From Singulisphaera acidiphila DSM 18658 (GTDB taxonomy: Bacteria > Planctomycetota > Planctomycetia > Isosphaerales > Isosphaeraceae): a stretch of DNA of 64,000 nucleotides. How positions within the stretch are numbered: position 1 is the first letter of the stretch; every line of letters starts with the position of its first letter. Positions 9,213 through 18,986 of this stretch are shown in pieces. The stretch spans positions 558,001 through 622,000 of the forward strand of contig NC_019892.1 in NCBI RefSeq assembly GCF_000242455.2, in the 5' to 3' direction. The notes under the pieces are model-generated. The model saw only the letters and a program-made list of their open reading frames with translations. It had not been told where the DNA came from and ran no database searches. The position numbers were made by a program, and so were the translations under genes.

Positions 9213-10184
9213 ATGAATAAGTTGACAAGTGCGGAAATTGTGAAGCAACTACGGAAGAAGGTCGACGCCGGCCTGCCGATCCTCGGTGCCGGGGCCGGCA
9301 CGGGGATTTCGGCGAAGGCGGAGGAGGCGGGCGGGGTCGACCTGATCGTCATCTACAATTCAGGGCGATTCCGGATGGCCGGCTGCGGTTCGCTGGCCGG
9401 TCTGCTCGCCTATGGCAACGCCAACCAGATCGTCAAGGAGATGGCCCCCGAGGTGCTCTCGGCGGTGAAGCGTACGCCGGTCCTGGCGGGGGTCTGCGGC
9501 ACCGATCCGTTTTTGCTTCGCACGCATTTTCTCAAGGAGTTGATTGAGCTTGGGTTCGCGGGCATCCAGAACTTCCCCACCGTCGGCCTGATCGACGGCC
9601 ATTTTCGCAAGAACCTCGAAGAGACGGGGATGAGCTACATGCTCGAAGTAGAGTGCGTGGCCGAGGCTCACGAGATGGGCTTGCTGACGACCCCTTACGT
9701 CTTCGACGCCGAGCAGGCGCGGTGGATGGCCGACGCGGGGGCCGACGCTCTGATCGTCCACATGGGTCTGACGGTCGAACGCACGGTCGCGACGGTCACG
9801 GCGAAGTCGTTGGCCCAATCCGCCGACGAGATCCAGCGGATCACAGCGGCCGCCAAGTCGCACCGGCCGGACATCCTGATCCTTTGTCACGGCGGCCCGA
9901 TCGCGCTGCCCGAGGATGCCCAGTACATCTTGGATCGCTGCCCGGACGTGGTCGGTTTCTACGGGGCGAGCTCGATGGAGCGGCTCCCGACGGAGGCGGG
10001 GATCACCGCCCAGGTGCGCAAGTTTGGGACGCTGAGGCCGGCGTCTTCCCAAGGGAAAACCATGCCGCCGGGTGCGCTTCCCGCTGGGAATGGTACGCAT
10101 TCTCATGGCGAGAACGGTTTCCATACGCCTGGAATCGAGTTGCCGGCGAAGGTTTCACGAGTGGGCGACGGACAAATTCACTGA
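9213..10184 (+). CDS. phosphoenolpyruvate hydrolase family (TIM-barrel) protein
   Basis: 323 residues. The family core runs through about residue 280: [82 protein letters not shown] and [13 protein letters not shown]. It is the stand-alone bacterial form of the barrel that is fused to UPF0261 in plant Tm-1-like proteins. The biochemical role of the family is poorly known; PEP hydrolysis is an annotation-level inference. The in-frame start at 9213 ([12 protein letters not shown]) matches the family N-terminus better than 9111 or 9156, although no strong ribosome-binding site is seen. The last 35 residues are low-complexity and probably dispensable. A -24/-12 promoter lies upstream. Confidence 0.88.
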   Translation: MNKLTSAEIVKQLRKKVDAGLPILGAGAGTGISAKAEEAGGVDLIVIYNSGRFRMAGCGSLAGLLAYGNANQIVKEMAPEVLSAVKRTPVLAGVCGTDPFLLRTHFLKELIELGFAGIQNFPTVGLIDGHFRKNLEETGMSYMLEVECVAEAHEMGLLTTPYVFDAEQARWMADAGADALIVHMGLTVERTVATVTAKSLAQSADEIQRITAAAKSHRPDILILCHGGPIALPEDAQYILDRCPDVVGFYGASSMERLPTEAGITAQVRKFGTLRPASSQGKTMPPGALPAGNGTHSHGENGFHTPGIELPAKVSRVGDGQIH

Positions 10185-10464
10185 GGTCTGCCTGAGAAAG
10201 GAATAGGGATGATGTGCGGATGAATACAGCATTTTACGGACATTTTTCATTCTCGAAGTCCGCAGCGGTAACGCATTGAATGCAATGATCAGAGCCTTTT
10301 ATTGTTGGGCGAGGTTTGCCTTCGAGTTATCCCCCCCTCGGTCGCTCGGATCGTGATTCACTCGAACGAAAATCGCTCAAGGTCCCTGGCATGACTCATT
10401 GTGCGGCTGCTGAAGCGGTCGCACCGCGATGTCTCTTGTGCCTCAAACAATTCATGGAGGTAAA

Positions 10465-10944
10465 GTGCTTCGAGTCATGAAATATTCCCGGTCCATCTAT
10501 TATGCGATCCCAATCATCTATGCGATCCCAATCATCGCCTTGGGGCTGTCGACCGGCTGCAGCCAAGCGGTCAGCAGCAACTATCAGTCTGCGCGGCTCG
10601 AAGGGGAGGTCACGGTTGACGGCCAGCCGATCGAGGACGGCACGGTGCAGTTCGTCCCGGCGAATCTCGCGGACGGACCGATCACTCAGGCCATGATCAT
10701 GAAGGGCCGGTACGTGGCCAACAAGGTTCCGCTCGGCAAGGTCACCGCGATTCTCCACGCGAATCCACCGGCGCCTCCCACGCAAGTGACGAGCGATTAC
10801 CATCCTCCAAAGACGGTCGGAATCCCGAGCCGCTACAAGTCGGGCTTCTCCATTGAGGTCAAGGAAAATAAAGCCGATCAAGACTTCTCGATGAGCTCGA
10901 AGGAGTCCGGCTCCAAGTCCCCCAACACCAAGCAGCGGAGCTAA
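10465..10944 (+). CDS. small lipoprotein of the DUF1559 partner type
   Basis: About 159 residues with a lipoprotein signal: a hydrophobic segment, then ALGLSTGC as lipobox. The mature part LEGEVTVDGQPIEDGTVQFVP ... GRYVANKVPLGKVTAIL is the beta-sandwich, carboxypeptidase-regulatory-like module found in many planctomycete lipoproteins encoded beside DUF1559 genes. GGAGG at 10456-10460 sits 4 bases before the GTG at 10465; the ATG at 10477 is the alternative start. The DUF1559 gene starts 3 bases after its stop. The hydrophobic core carries an 18-bp tandem duplication (YAIPII twice). Confidence 0.8.
   Translation: MLRVMKYSRSIYYAIPIIYAIPIIALGLSTGCSQAVSSNYQSARLEGEVTVDGQPIEDGTVQFVPANLADGPITQAMIMKGRYVANKVPLGKVTAILHANPPAPPTQVTSDYHPPKTVGIPSRYKSGFSIEVKENKADQDFSMSSKESGSKSPNTKQRS
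10501..10536 (+). repeat. perfect 18-bp tandem duplication inside the signal peptide
   Basis: TATGCGATCCCAATCATC occurs twice head to tail at 10501-10518 and 10519-10536. It adds six residues (YAIPII) in frame to the hydrophobic core of the lipoprotein signal. Confidence 0.95.
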
Positions 10945-10947
10945 TTC

Positions 10948-11925
10948 ATGGGTCGATCACGCCGCGGTTTTACCTTGATCGAATTGCTCGTTGTCATCGC
11001 CATTATTGCCGTGTTGATTGCGCTTCTGCTTCCCGCAGTTCAAGCGGCCCGCGAGGCGGCTCGCCGGTCGCAATGCGTGAACAACATCAAACAGATCGCC
11101 TTGGCGATGCATAATTATCACGACACGACGGGCTCGCTGCCGCCGGGCACGCCCTATCCCTACCCCTATGCACTCCCGCCCGGGAGCGCGAGTGGCGCCT
11201 GGTACGACGAAGGGACCTGGCACGCCCGAATCGGTCCCCAACTCGAACAGATGGCATGGTTCAACTCGTTTAACTTTGCCATCTCGAACAACAACATCGC
11301 GAATGGGACCTCACGCAAAACGAAGGTCAGTTGCTTCGGCTGCCCGTCCGATGGGTTGAAGGAAAATGAGTGGGACAATCCTACGTGGTCGCGGATCCGC
11401 TGCAACTATCCGGTCAACTACGGCAACACCAACTATGGGCAGTGGACCAAGGCCAATGTGACCTTTGCCGGTGCTCCCTTCAGCAATGGGAAGAGCGGTA
11501 GCTTCTCGGACATTACTGACGGCCTGAGCAATACCCTGTTCGTCTCCGAGAACATCGGCCCGACCAGCCCGTCGAACAACTATTGGACTGGTCCGCTCGG
11601 CGACTCGATGATCGGCATGGGGGCGCAGACCTTCCAGTCCTGGTTGACGCCGAACTCGAAAGTCTTCGACGAAATTTTCCGGATGTGTCCTCAGAAACAG
11701 GACTTGAATGGGATCCCGGGCTGCACCGTCATCGATGGGAGCAACGGCTACAATGGTTGGGCCGAGGAGCAGTCGTTTGTCGCTCGCAGCAAGCACTCCG
11801 GTGGGGTAAATGCGGCCATGGCTGACGGCTCCGTCCGGTTCGTGAAAGACTCGGTTAGCCTGATGATCTGGCGGGCCCTTTCCACCTCCAAGGGATCCGA
11901 GGTGATCAGCGCCGATAGCTATTGA
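10948..11925 (+). CDS. DUF1559 protein with prepilin-type N-terminal methylation motif
   Basis: 325 residues. It begins with a type IV prepilin/pseudopilin signal ([25 protein letters not shown], cleavage expected between G and F). The DUF1559 head follows ([30 protein letters not shown]) and the typical C-terminal [32 protein letters not shown]. This is a highly expanded planctomycete family, exported through a type II secretion/pseudopilin-like route; individual roles are unknown. GGAG 8 bases before the ATG overlaps the end of the lipoprotein gene, supporting a two-gene operon. Confidence 0.95.
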   Translation: MGRSRRGFTLIELLVVIAIIAVLIALLLPAVQAAREAARRSQCVNNIKQIALAMHNYHDTTGSLPPGTPYPYPYALPPGSASGAWYDEGTWHARIGPQLEQMAWFNSFNFAISNNNIANGTSRKTKVSCFGCPSDGLKENEWDNPTWSRIRCNYPVNYGNTNYGQWTKANVTFAGAPFSNGKSGSFSDITDGLSNTLFVSENIGPTSPSNNYWTGPLGDSMIGMGAQTFQSWLTPNSKVFDEIFRMCPQKQDLNGIPGCTVIDGSNGYNGWAEEQSFVARSKHSGGVNAAMADGSVRFVKDSVSLMIWRALSTSKGSEVISADSY

Positions 11926-11952
11926 GGCCCCCTCGGGGGCGATCTCAGGAGA

Positions 11953-11980
11953 GCGGGGAGCTTGATCGCTCCCTGCTTTC
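11953..11980 (+). terminator. hairpin after the lipoprotein/DUF1559 operon
   Basis: GCGGGGAGC (11953-11961) pairs with GCTCCCTGC (11968-11976) with one G-T wobble and a 6-nt loop, followed by TTTC. A GCCCCC/GGGGGC hairpin lies just upstream near 11928-11941. Confidence 0.5.
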
Positions 11981-12208
11981 CAGCTTCACTTCTCAGGCGA
12001 GCGAATGCCAACTTCTCCTCCGAGCTCTGCTGACCTGGGACCCGCCAGGCGGTATCCTCAAAGAGTCTGACTGCGGCCTCAGCGAGGTCGCCCAGGAGGG
12101 ATTTTCCTGGGACGGCACACGTCTGGGTGACTGAACTGATCCGAAGATGTGGGCCGAACGAACCGCCCAGGCATTTCCTATTTATGGGTTTATGAGAGGC
12201 GATCGCGA

Positions 12209-15200
12209 ATGACGGGTCATCAGCGACTCTGGCTCCGGTTCTGGTTGATTCTCCCTGCCCTGCTCTTTTCGACCCGATCGGAGGGGGCCGACCCTGGAGT
12301 CGCGCCGGTCGACATGAGAGGACGCCCCTTGAACCTCGACTTCGAGGCTGGGTCGCTCAAGGACTGGACGGCCGAGGGAGCTGCGTTCGCCGGTCAGCCG
12401 ATTCAAGGAGACGTGGTCGCGGCAAGGCGTTCCGACATGAAGAGTCATCACGCCGGCCAGTACTGGGTGGGAAGCTACGAGCGCAACGGCGACCAGCCGC
12501 AGGGGACCTTGACCTCATTGCCGTTCAAGGTGACCCACCCGTTCGCGAGCTTCCTCGTGGCTGGAGGATCGTCTCCGGAGACCTGCGTGCAACTGGTCCG
12601 CCGGGAGAACGGGCAGGTCGTCTCGCGCATCTCGGGTGACGACACCGAGGAGTTGAAGCGAGTCGTCGTGGACCTGACCCCTTACCAGGGCCAGGAGCTC
12701 TTCGTCCGGCTGGTGGACAAGCAGAGTGGTGGCTGGGGACACCTCAACTTCGATGACTTCCGGGTCCACGAAACCCGGCCCGCCGCCGACCCCCGTCGGG
12801 TGCTCGCCGCGCCTGATGCCTTCCTCCACGCCGGTCTCCCCCCCGCCGAGGCGGCCGCCGCCATGACGGTGCCCGCCGGGTTCAAAGTTACCCTCTTCGC
12901 TGGCGAGCCTGATATCCATCAGCCGATCGGGTTCACGATCGACGACCGGGGCCGCCTCTGGGTCGCCGAGGCTCACTCGTACCCCGTTCGTCTTCCCGAC
13001 GACCAGGCGCGTGACTGCATCCTGATCTTCGAAGACACCGATGGCGACGGCAAGTTCGACTCGAAAAAGGTCTTCGCCGACAAGCTGAACCTGGTCAGCG
13101 GCCTGGAGGTCGGCTTCGGCGGCGTCTGGGTGGGCGCAGCGCCTCAGTTCCTGTTCATCCCCGATAAGGATGGCGACGACCGGCCCGACGGTCCCCCCCA
13201 AGTCATGCTCGACGGCTGGGGATACCAGGACACGCACGAGACCTTGAACTCGTTCACGTGGGGCCCCGACGGTTGGCTCTACGGCTGCCATGGCGTCTTC
13301 ACCCACTCGCGGGTCGGCAAGCCCGGTACGCCCGATGAGCAGCGGGTTCCGATCAACGCCGGGATCTGGCGCTATCACCCGACGAAGCACCAGTTCGAGG
13401 TCTTCTCGCAAGGGACCAGCAACCCCTGGGGCATCGACTTCGACGAGCACGGCCAGGCCTTTGAGACGGCCTGCGTGATCCCGCACCTCTACCAGATGAT
13501 CCAAGGGGGACGCTACGAACGGCAGGCCGGGCCCCACTTCAATCCCTACACCTATGACGACATCAAGACGATCGCCGACCACCGCCACTACCTCGGCGCC
13601 AACCCGCACGCCGGCAACGGCCGATCGGGCGACGCCGGTGGCGGGCACGCGCACGCCGGCGCCATGATCTACCTCGGTGGCGCCTGGCCCGCCACGTATC
13701 GTGGCTCGCTGTTCATGAACAATATCCATGGTGGCCGGTTGAACCGCGACGTTCTCGTTCCCCAAGGGTCCGGCTTCGTTGGTCGGCATGCCCCCGACTT
13801 CCTCATGGCCAACGATAGCTGGTCGCAGATCATCAACATGAAGTACGGACCCGACGGCCAGGTCTATTTCATCGACTGGTACGACCGCCAGCAGTGCCAC
13901 GACCAGAAGATGGATATCCACGACCGTACCAATGGCCGGATCTTCAAAGTCTCGTATAAGGACCCGATCCACACTCCGGTTAACCTGGGCAAGGAGTCGG
14001 ACGCCGAACTCGTCAAGCTCCAAAAAGATCCGAACGACTTCTTCGCCCGCCATGCGCGCCGGCTTCTTCAGGAGCGGGGTTCGAAGCCCGAGGTCCGGCA
14101 GGCCTTGCATACCTTGTTGGGCCAGGCCGAAAACCCGATCCACCGGCTCCGTGGCCTCTGGGCCTTGCAGGCTGCCGGCGGACTTGGCGAGAAGGAGATC
14201 GAGGCGTTCCTTGGCGATCGCGACCCCTACCTTCGCGCCTGGACGGTTCAGTTCGCCTGTGAAACCCCGCCGTCGAAGCTGGTCCTGGGCTGGCTCGCCG
14301 AGCGGGCCAAGACCGACACGTCGCCGGTTGTTCGGCTCTACCTCGCCTCGGCCTTGCAGCGGATCCCGGTTGCGGACCGCTGGGAGATTCTCGGGGTGCT
14401 TACGCAGCGGAGTGAGGATGCAGGGGACCACAATCTCCCCCTCATGGAGTGGTACGCGGCCGAGCCGCTGGCCGTCGCTGACCCCGCCCGCGCCCTCCAG
14501 TTGGCGACTGAGGCCAAGATCCCGCCCCTCTTGCCGTTCATGGCGCGGCGGATCGGGGCCATCGGGACGCCGGAAGCCATCGCCTTGCTCGTCGAAACCC
14601 TCGAACGAACCGACCGGTCCGAGGTCCATCTTGCCCTCTTGCAAGGCTTGAACGAGTCGCTCAAGGGACGTCGCCAGGTCAGCCGGCCCGCCGCCTGGTC
14701 CTCAGCGTTCGCCAAGCTGGCCAAGTCGGACAACGCCGAGATCCGGTCGCTCTCAACCTCCTTGGGCGTGACCTTCGGCGACGGCGCGGCCCTCGAGGTG
14801 ATGCGGAAGACCCTGGCCGACCCCCGCGCGGAGGTCGGGCTGAGGCAGAACGCGTTGACCGCCCTGCTCAAGGTCAAGGATGCGGGGGCCGTCCCGACCT
14901 TGCAGGTCCTGATCGCCGACCCGGCCTTCCGGAGCCCTGCTCTCCGCGCCTTGGCAGCGTTCGACGACCCGAAGACTCCCGAGGTCGTGCTGGGCGGTTA
15001 CGCGAAGTTCACGCCGACTGAGAAACGGGATGCGCTGAACACCCTGGCCGCGCGGGTGGATTTTGCCCGGCCGCTGCTGGCGGCCGTCGGTAAGGGAACG
15101 ATCCCCCCCGCCGACTTGTCGGCTGACCTGATCCGCCAGCTACGCAACCACAAGGACAAGGATGTCGACGCCCAGATCGCCAAGCACTGGGGGGAGGTCC

Positions 15201-16285
15201 GCGAGACGACCGAGGATAAGGCGAAACTGATCGCTACTACCAAGGCGAAGCTGGCAGGCCGCCCGTCTCAGGCCCCCGACCCCGCGCTCGGCCGCGCGGT
15301 GTTCGCCAAGACCTGCCAGCAGTGCCACACCTTGTTCGGCGTCGGCGGCAAGGTCGGCCCTGAGCTGACCGGGTCGAACCGGGCCGACCTCGACTACCTG
15401 CTCTCGAATGTCCTCGACCCCAGCGCCTTGATTGGCAAAGACTACCTCGCGCACGTCATCGCCACCGCCGACGGCCGCGTCCTCACCGGTCTTCTCCGGG
15501 ACGAGGACAAGGATGCCCTGACGATCATCACGGCCAACGAGACGGTCACGGTTCCCCAGACCGAGATCGAAGACCGGCGTCCGAGCGACAAGTCGATGAT
15601 GCCCGATGATTTGCTCTCCCTCCTGAGCGACCACGAGGTCCGCTCGCTCGTCGCCTACCTCGCCAGCCCCGCGCAGGGGCCGATGCTCGCCACGGCCGAG
15701 AACGTCACCTCGTTCTTCAACGGCCGCGACCTGGCCGGCTGGCAAGGGGAATCAGGTCTCTGGAGCGTTGAGAACGGCGAGATCGTCGGCAAGACGGCCG
15801 GGCTCAAGCACAACACGTTCCTCCGCTCGGACCTGCTCTGCTCCGACTTCAAGCTGACCCTGCAAGTCAAGCTTGTCGCCAACGAGGGGAACAGCGGCAT
15901 CCAGTTCCGCAGCCAGGCCGCGCCTAATGACGAGGTCAAAGGCTATCAGGCCGACATCGGCCCCGACTGGTGGGGCAAGGTCTATGAGGAGTTGGGTCGG
16001 GGCCTGCTCTGGAAAGAGTCGGGCGAGCGTTATGTCAAGATGGGCGAGTGGAACACGTATGAGATCGTCGCCGTCGGCCCGAAGATCAAGACGATGATCA
16101 ACGGGAAACTGTGTGCCGATTTCGACGACCCCATCGGCGATCGCCGTGGGATCTTCGCCTTCCAGCTCCATTCGGGGGGCCCGACCGAAGTCCGCTTCAA
16201 GGATCTCCGGCTCGAACTGATCCCGACCGGCCAAGCCGCCCCTCCGATCTCCACCTCGTCGGCCGAAGCCGCTGCGCCTCGGTAG
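12209..16285 (+). CDS. large secreted fusion: PVC membrane-bound dehydrogenase-type propeller, HEAT repeats, cytochrome c, DUF1080
   Basis: About 1358 residues. A signal peptide (about 1-28) is followed by a galactose-binding-like N-terminal region (LNLDFEAGSLKDW ... NFDDFRVHE). Next is a GSDH/PQQ-like beta-propeller of the PVC 'membrane-bound dehydrogenase' type (VPAGFKVTLFAGEPDIHQPIGF onward), then HEAT-like repeats (about 620-990), then a c-type haem domain with CQQCH at 1036-1040 and MMPDDLLSLL downstream. From about 1152 there is a DUF1080/3-keto-disaccharide-hydrolase lectin-like domain (FFNGRDLAGWQG ... EGNSGIQFRSQ). The start at 12209 is chosen because a purine-rich GAGAGG lies upstream and the signal begins there. 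Likely an extracytoplasmic carbohydrate-processing redox protein; substrate unknown. The C-terminal DUF1080 module recurs in the convergent gene at 16435. Confidence 0.9.
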   Translation: MTGHQRLWLRFWLILPALLFSTRSEGADPGVAPVDMRGRPLNLDFEAGSLKDWTAEGAAFAGQPIQGDVVAARRSDMKSHHAGQYWVGSYERNGDQPQGTLTSLPFKVTHPFASFLVAGGSSPETCVQLVRRENGQVVSRISGDDTEELKRVVVDLTPYQGQELFVRLVDKQSGGWGHLNFDDFRVHETRPAADPRRVLAAPDAFLHAGLPPAEAAAAMTVPAGFKVTLFAGEPDIHQPIGFTIDDRGRLWVAEAHSYPVRLPDDQARDCILIFEDTDGDGKFDSKKVFADKLNLVSGLEVGFGGVWVGAAPQFLFIPDKDGDDRPDGPPQVMLDGWGYQDTHETLNSFTWGPDGWLYGCHGVFTHSRVGKPGTPDEQRVPINAGIWRYHPTKHQFEVFSQGTSNPWGIDFDEHGQAFETACVIPHLYQMIQGGRYERQAGPHFNPYTYDDIKTIADHRHYLGANPHAGNGRSGDAGGGHAHAGAMIYLGGAWPATYRGSLFMNNIHGGRLNRDVLVPQGSGFVGRHAPDFLMANDSWSQIINMKYGPDGQVYFIDWYDRQQCHDQKMDIHDRTNGRIFKVSYKDPIHTPVNLGKESDAELVKLQKDPNDFFARHARRLLQERGSKPEVRQALHTLLGQAENPIHRLRGLWALQAAGGLGEKEIEAFLGDRDPYLRAWTVQFACETPPSKLVLGWLAERAKTDTSPVVRLYLASALQRIPVADRWEILGVLTQRSEDAGDHNLPLMEWYAAEPLAVADPARALQLATEAKIPPLLPFMARRIGAIGTPEAIALLVETLERTDRSEVHLALLQGLNESLKGRRQVSRPAAWSSAFAKLAKSDNAEIRSLSTSLGVTFGDGAALEVMRKTLADPRAEVGLRQNALTALLKVKDAGAVPTLQVLIADPAFRSPALRALAAFDDPKTPEVVLGGYAKFTPTEKRDALNTLAARVDFARPLLAAVGKGTIPPADLSADLIRQLRNHKDKDVDAQIAKHWGEVRETTEDKAKLIATTKAKLAGRPSQAPDPALGRAVFAKTCQQCHTLFGVGGKVGPELTGSNRADLDYLLSNVLDPSALIGKDYLAHVIATADGRVLTGLLRDEDKDALTIITANETVTVPQTEIEDRRPSDKSMMPDDLLSLLSDHEVRSLVAYLASPAQGPMLATAENVTSFFNGRDLAGWQGESGLWSVENGEIVGKTAGLKHNTFLRSDLLCSDFKLTLQVKLVANEGNSGIQFRSQAAPNDEVKGYQADIGPDWWGKVYEELGRGLLWKESGERYVKMGEWNTYEIVAVGPKIKTMINGKLCADFDDPIGDRRGIFAFQLHSGGPTEVRFKDLRLELIPTGQAAPPISTSSAEAAAPR

Positions 16286-16317
16286 TGGCTTCTCGTCGCT
16301 CCGAAACGAACCCCACC

Positions 16318-16344
16318 CGCCGAGGTCATCGACCTCGGCGTTTT
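16318..16344 (+). terminator. strong intrinsic terminator
   Basis: A 10-bp perfect stem, CGCCGAGGTC / GACCTCGGCG, with a 3-nt loop, followed directly by TTTT. It lies 32 bases after the stop of the large fusion gene, between convergent genes. Confidence 0.85.
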
Positions 16345-16434
16345 CGTTGGGTGGGCAAGGCTTGGCCTCTTGATCAGGCCGAACGTTGCCGAAGCCCCGC
16401 GGTCCCAGGGAAAAAAATCGGACGGTCCTGGTTC

Positions 16435-17538
16435 TCAGGGGTTGACCTTCGTCAACTCCCGTTCGCCGTCGCCGATCCGGAAATGAACGCCCGTGACCTG
16501 GCCAGCGTTGTCCTTGCGAAAGGTGAATCGGCCATCGGTAAATGGCAGGTCGAACTGGGTTTCCGAGATCGGCTCGAGTGCGAGCGGCCTGGGGCGGAAG
16601 GGGAAGGTGATGGTCAGGTGATCTCCCTCACGGGCGATCGTGGCCTTTGGAGCGTTCGCCTTGTCGTTCAAGAGGTATTGCCCGGCGTAGCGGTCCAGCA
16701 GGTCTGTCGAAAGTGCCACGGACTTCGGCCGGTCGTCCACCGCTTTGGGGGCGGGGCGCTCGGGGAGCTCGCGGAGCCAGATGTTGCGGTAGCGGACGGG
16801 GTGATCGTGGTCCTGTAACGTGATCGGGCCGCGACTACCGTGGTCCTCATACGGGAGCCACTTGAGCCAGGAGGTGGGACCGAACGGCTCCTCGTTGTTC
16901 TGGACGAGAATGCCATTATGGAAGACGGTGATCCGCGCCGGCTCGAGGAGTTTTCCAGAGGTGTCGAACCGAGGGCGGCGGAAGGCGATGTCGTAGGCTT
17001 GCCACTCGCCGGGCGGGCGTGACGCGTTGAACAAAGGGGGGTATTGGCCGTAGATCGCCCCCGCCTGGCCGTCGGCATAGGTCTCAGCCTTGTAGGAGTC
17101 GAGCACCTGGATTTCGAACTGACCCATGAGGAAGATCCCGCTGTTGCCGCGATCCTGCCCTTTGCCGTTCGGGGGATTGGGGGCGGCCCACTCGATATGG
17201 AGCTGGATATCGCCATACTTCCCCTTCGTCTCGATCATCCCGGACCCTGGCACGGTCTCCATTGTGCCGTCGATTACCTTCCACGACTTGCCTGAAGGGG
17301 ATTTCCAGGCGTCGAGATTCGTGCCGTCGAACAAGACGATCGCGTCTTTCGGAGGCTTGGTCGCGATTCCGGCATCGGCGGGCTCGACGACCTTTGGCTT
17401 CGGGCGCTGGACGTCGTGCTGCCGCCAGCGGCCGACGGGGGCCTCCGTGCGTATCCCGTCGGCCGCCAGACAGGCGAAGAGGCCGGAAAGGGGGATGAGA
17501 AAAGCGCAAGCGAGCTTCGACCGTGGAGAGAGAGGCAT
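16435..17538 (-). CDS. secreted DUF1080 (3-keto-disaccharide hydrolase-type) protein
   Basis: 367 residues with an N-terminal signal (about 1-25). The DUF1080 fold occupies about residues 65-265: IVLFDGTNLDAWKS, GSGMIETKGKYGDIQLHIEW, RGNSGIFLMGQFEIQVLDSY, ITLQDHDHPVRYRNIWLREL. A C-terminal beta-rich segment (about 285-365, LDRYAGQYLL ... ITFPFRPRPLALEPISETQF) resembles the DUF3471-like tail found in beta-lactamase relatives. It is the last gene of a minus-strand block with DUF1549/DUF1553 and DUF1501 genes, 95 bp after the latter. Predicted to act on glycans outside the cytoplasm; substrate not deducible. Confidence 0.9.
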   Translation of the reverse strand: MPLSPRSKLACAFLIPLSGLFACLAADGIRTEAPVGRWRQHDVQRPKPKVVEPADAGIATKPPKDAIVLFDGTNLDAWKSPSGKSWKVIDGTMETVPGSGMIETKGKYGDIQLHIEWAAPNPPNGKGQDRGNSGIFLMGQFEIQVLDSYKAETYADGQAGAIYGQYPPLFNASRPPGEWQAYDIAFRRPRFDTSGKLLEPARITVFHNGILVQNNEEPFGPTSWLKWLPYEDHGSRGPITLQDHDHPVRYRNIWLRELPERPAPKAVDDRPKSVALSTDLLDRYAGQYLLNDKANAPKATIAREGDHLTITFPFRPRPLALEPISETQFDLPFTDGRFTFRKDNAGQVTGVHFRIGDGERELTKVNP

Positions 17539-17633
17539 GCGTGGCAGCTCCCGGGCGGAAACGAAAGTTCTTGGGGATTTGCCGCATATTCTCCCGAGTC
17601 CAGGATGGAGATGCCAGGGCTTCGACCTTTGAC

Positions 17634-18926
17634 TTATCCGAACAAGGGGAGGATCGGCCGGCCGCCGTCGGTGATCGGCACGGGGCGGGGACCGCCGCTC
17701 AGCGACTTTGTGGTGTCGATCCCGAGCGCCGCATAGATCGTGGCGTGGAAGTCGGGCACCGAGACGGGGTTTTCCAAGGGGGTCTTGGACAACGCGTCGG
17801 TCACCCCGTAGGCGCCGGTGTGCCGCAGTCCGCCGCCGGCGAGGACCAGGGTGAAGGTGGTCCCTTGGTGGCCCCGGCCGCCCCCTGCGTCGAACTGGGC
17901 GGGCCGGCCGAACTCGGTGCCGACCACGATGAGCGTACTGTCGAGCAAGCCGCGTTGTTCCAGGTCGGTGATCAAGGTCGCGAGGGCCGAGTCGAGTTCC
18001 TGGATGAGCAAGTGTTGCTTGACTTGACCGCTATTGTGGGTATCCCACCCGGTGCCGTTGAGGAAGCCGAGATTGTGGGAGATCTCGATGAATCGGACGC
18101 CGGACTCGATCAGGCGGCGGCCGAGCAGGCATCGCTGGCCGAACTCACCGCCGTAGCTCTCGCGAAGGCGGCTCGACTCGTCCTCGAGGCGGAAAACCTG
18201 CATGAATTTGGGACCGGCCAGGCGCAGGCTCTCGGCGACGGTCTGGTCGTAGTCGGCCACAGGCGCTGCCTTGGCGGCCTCGCGGCCGATCGATCGGAGC
18301 AACTGGGTTCGGGCCGCTTGTCGTTCGCCGCTCACATCCTCGGGACGAGAGAACCCGGCCGGGCCGGCCTTGGTATCGGTCAGGTAGACGTACCCTGCCT
18401 TGGGACCGAGGAAACCAGGCCCTCGGCTCACGTTCGGATAGCCAATCAAGACGTAGGCAGGCACCCCCTCGGCGGCCGCCCCGCGCTCATGAGCGACGAC
18501 GGAGCCGACCGACGGAAAGATGAGCGTTCCCCCGGTCGGCCGCCCCGTGTGGACGAGGTTGGTGGCAAACGCATGCTCGTCGATGACCTTGTGGTTCACC
18601 GTCCGGACGGCCGTGATCCGGTCCATCAAGTTGGCCGTGCGCTTGAGATGCTGACAGACCTGCACCCCCTCCACCGCCGTCGCAATCGCGTCGTAGGCCG
18701 ATCCCGCCTCGCGCTTTTTGGGGACGCCGACCCGCTTCGGGTCGAATGTGTCGAGCTGGGACATGCCGCCGCCCAGCCAGATGAAGATGCAGTGATCCGC
18801 CTTGCCCATCACCGGGGCCGTCGACTCGCCCAGGCAAGGCACGCCCCGCAATGCCGTGGTTGACAGCGAGGCCGAGGCGGCCGCCAGGAACGCGCGACGG
18901 TTGAACATGGGAGATACCGGTTCCAT
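17634..18926 (-). CDS. DUF1501 protein with Tat-like signal
   Basis: 430 residues. The N-terminus [20 protein letters not shown] is a twin-arginine-like signal. The DUF1501 body (sulfatase/alkaline phosphatase-like fold) shows [90 protein letters not shown] and [15 protein letters not shown]. It is encoded 60 bp downstream of the DUF1549/DUF1553 gene, the canonical planctomycete pairing. GGAGAAGAG upstream supports the start at 18926; 18908 is an alternative. Function of the pair is unknown. Confidence 0.93.
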   Translation of the reverse strand: MEPVSPMFNRRAFLAAASASLSTTALRGVPCLGESTAPVMGKADHCIFIWLGGGMSQLDTFDPKRVGVPKKREAGSAYDAIATAVEGVQVCQHLKRTANLMDRITAVRTVNHKVIDEHAFATNLVHTGRPTGGTLIFPSVGSVVAHERGAAAEGVPAYVLIGYPNVSRGPGFLGPKAGYVYLTDTKAGPAGFSRPEDVSGERQAARTQLLRSIGREAAKAAPVADYDQTVAESLRLAGPKFMQVFRLEDESSRLRESYGGEFGQRCLLGRRLIESGVRFIEISHNLGFLNGTGWDTHNSGQVKQHLLIQELDSALATLITDLEQRGLLDSTLIVVGTEFGRPAQFDAGGGRGHQGTTFTLVLAGGGLRHTGAYGVTDALSKTPLENPVSVPDFHATIYAALGIDTTKSLSGGPRPVPITDGGRPILPLFG

Positions 18927-18986
18927 GAGAGTCTCTTCTCCAAAGCATGTCCGAGGCGGTCATGTCGCGAGGGGCCATGCCCCCCA

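Noticed and set aside
12515..14644. Long minus-strand open frame (709 codons)
   Set aside because: It is antisense to the well-supported propeller/HEAT fusion gene and shows no protein-family features; high GC makes such frames common.
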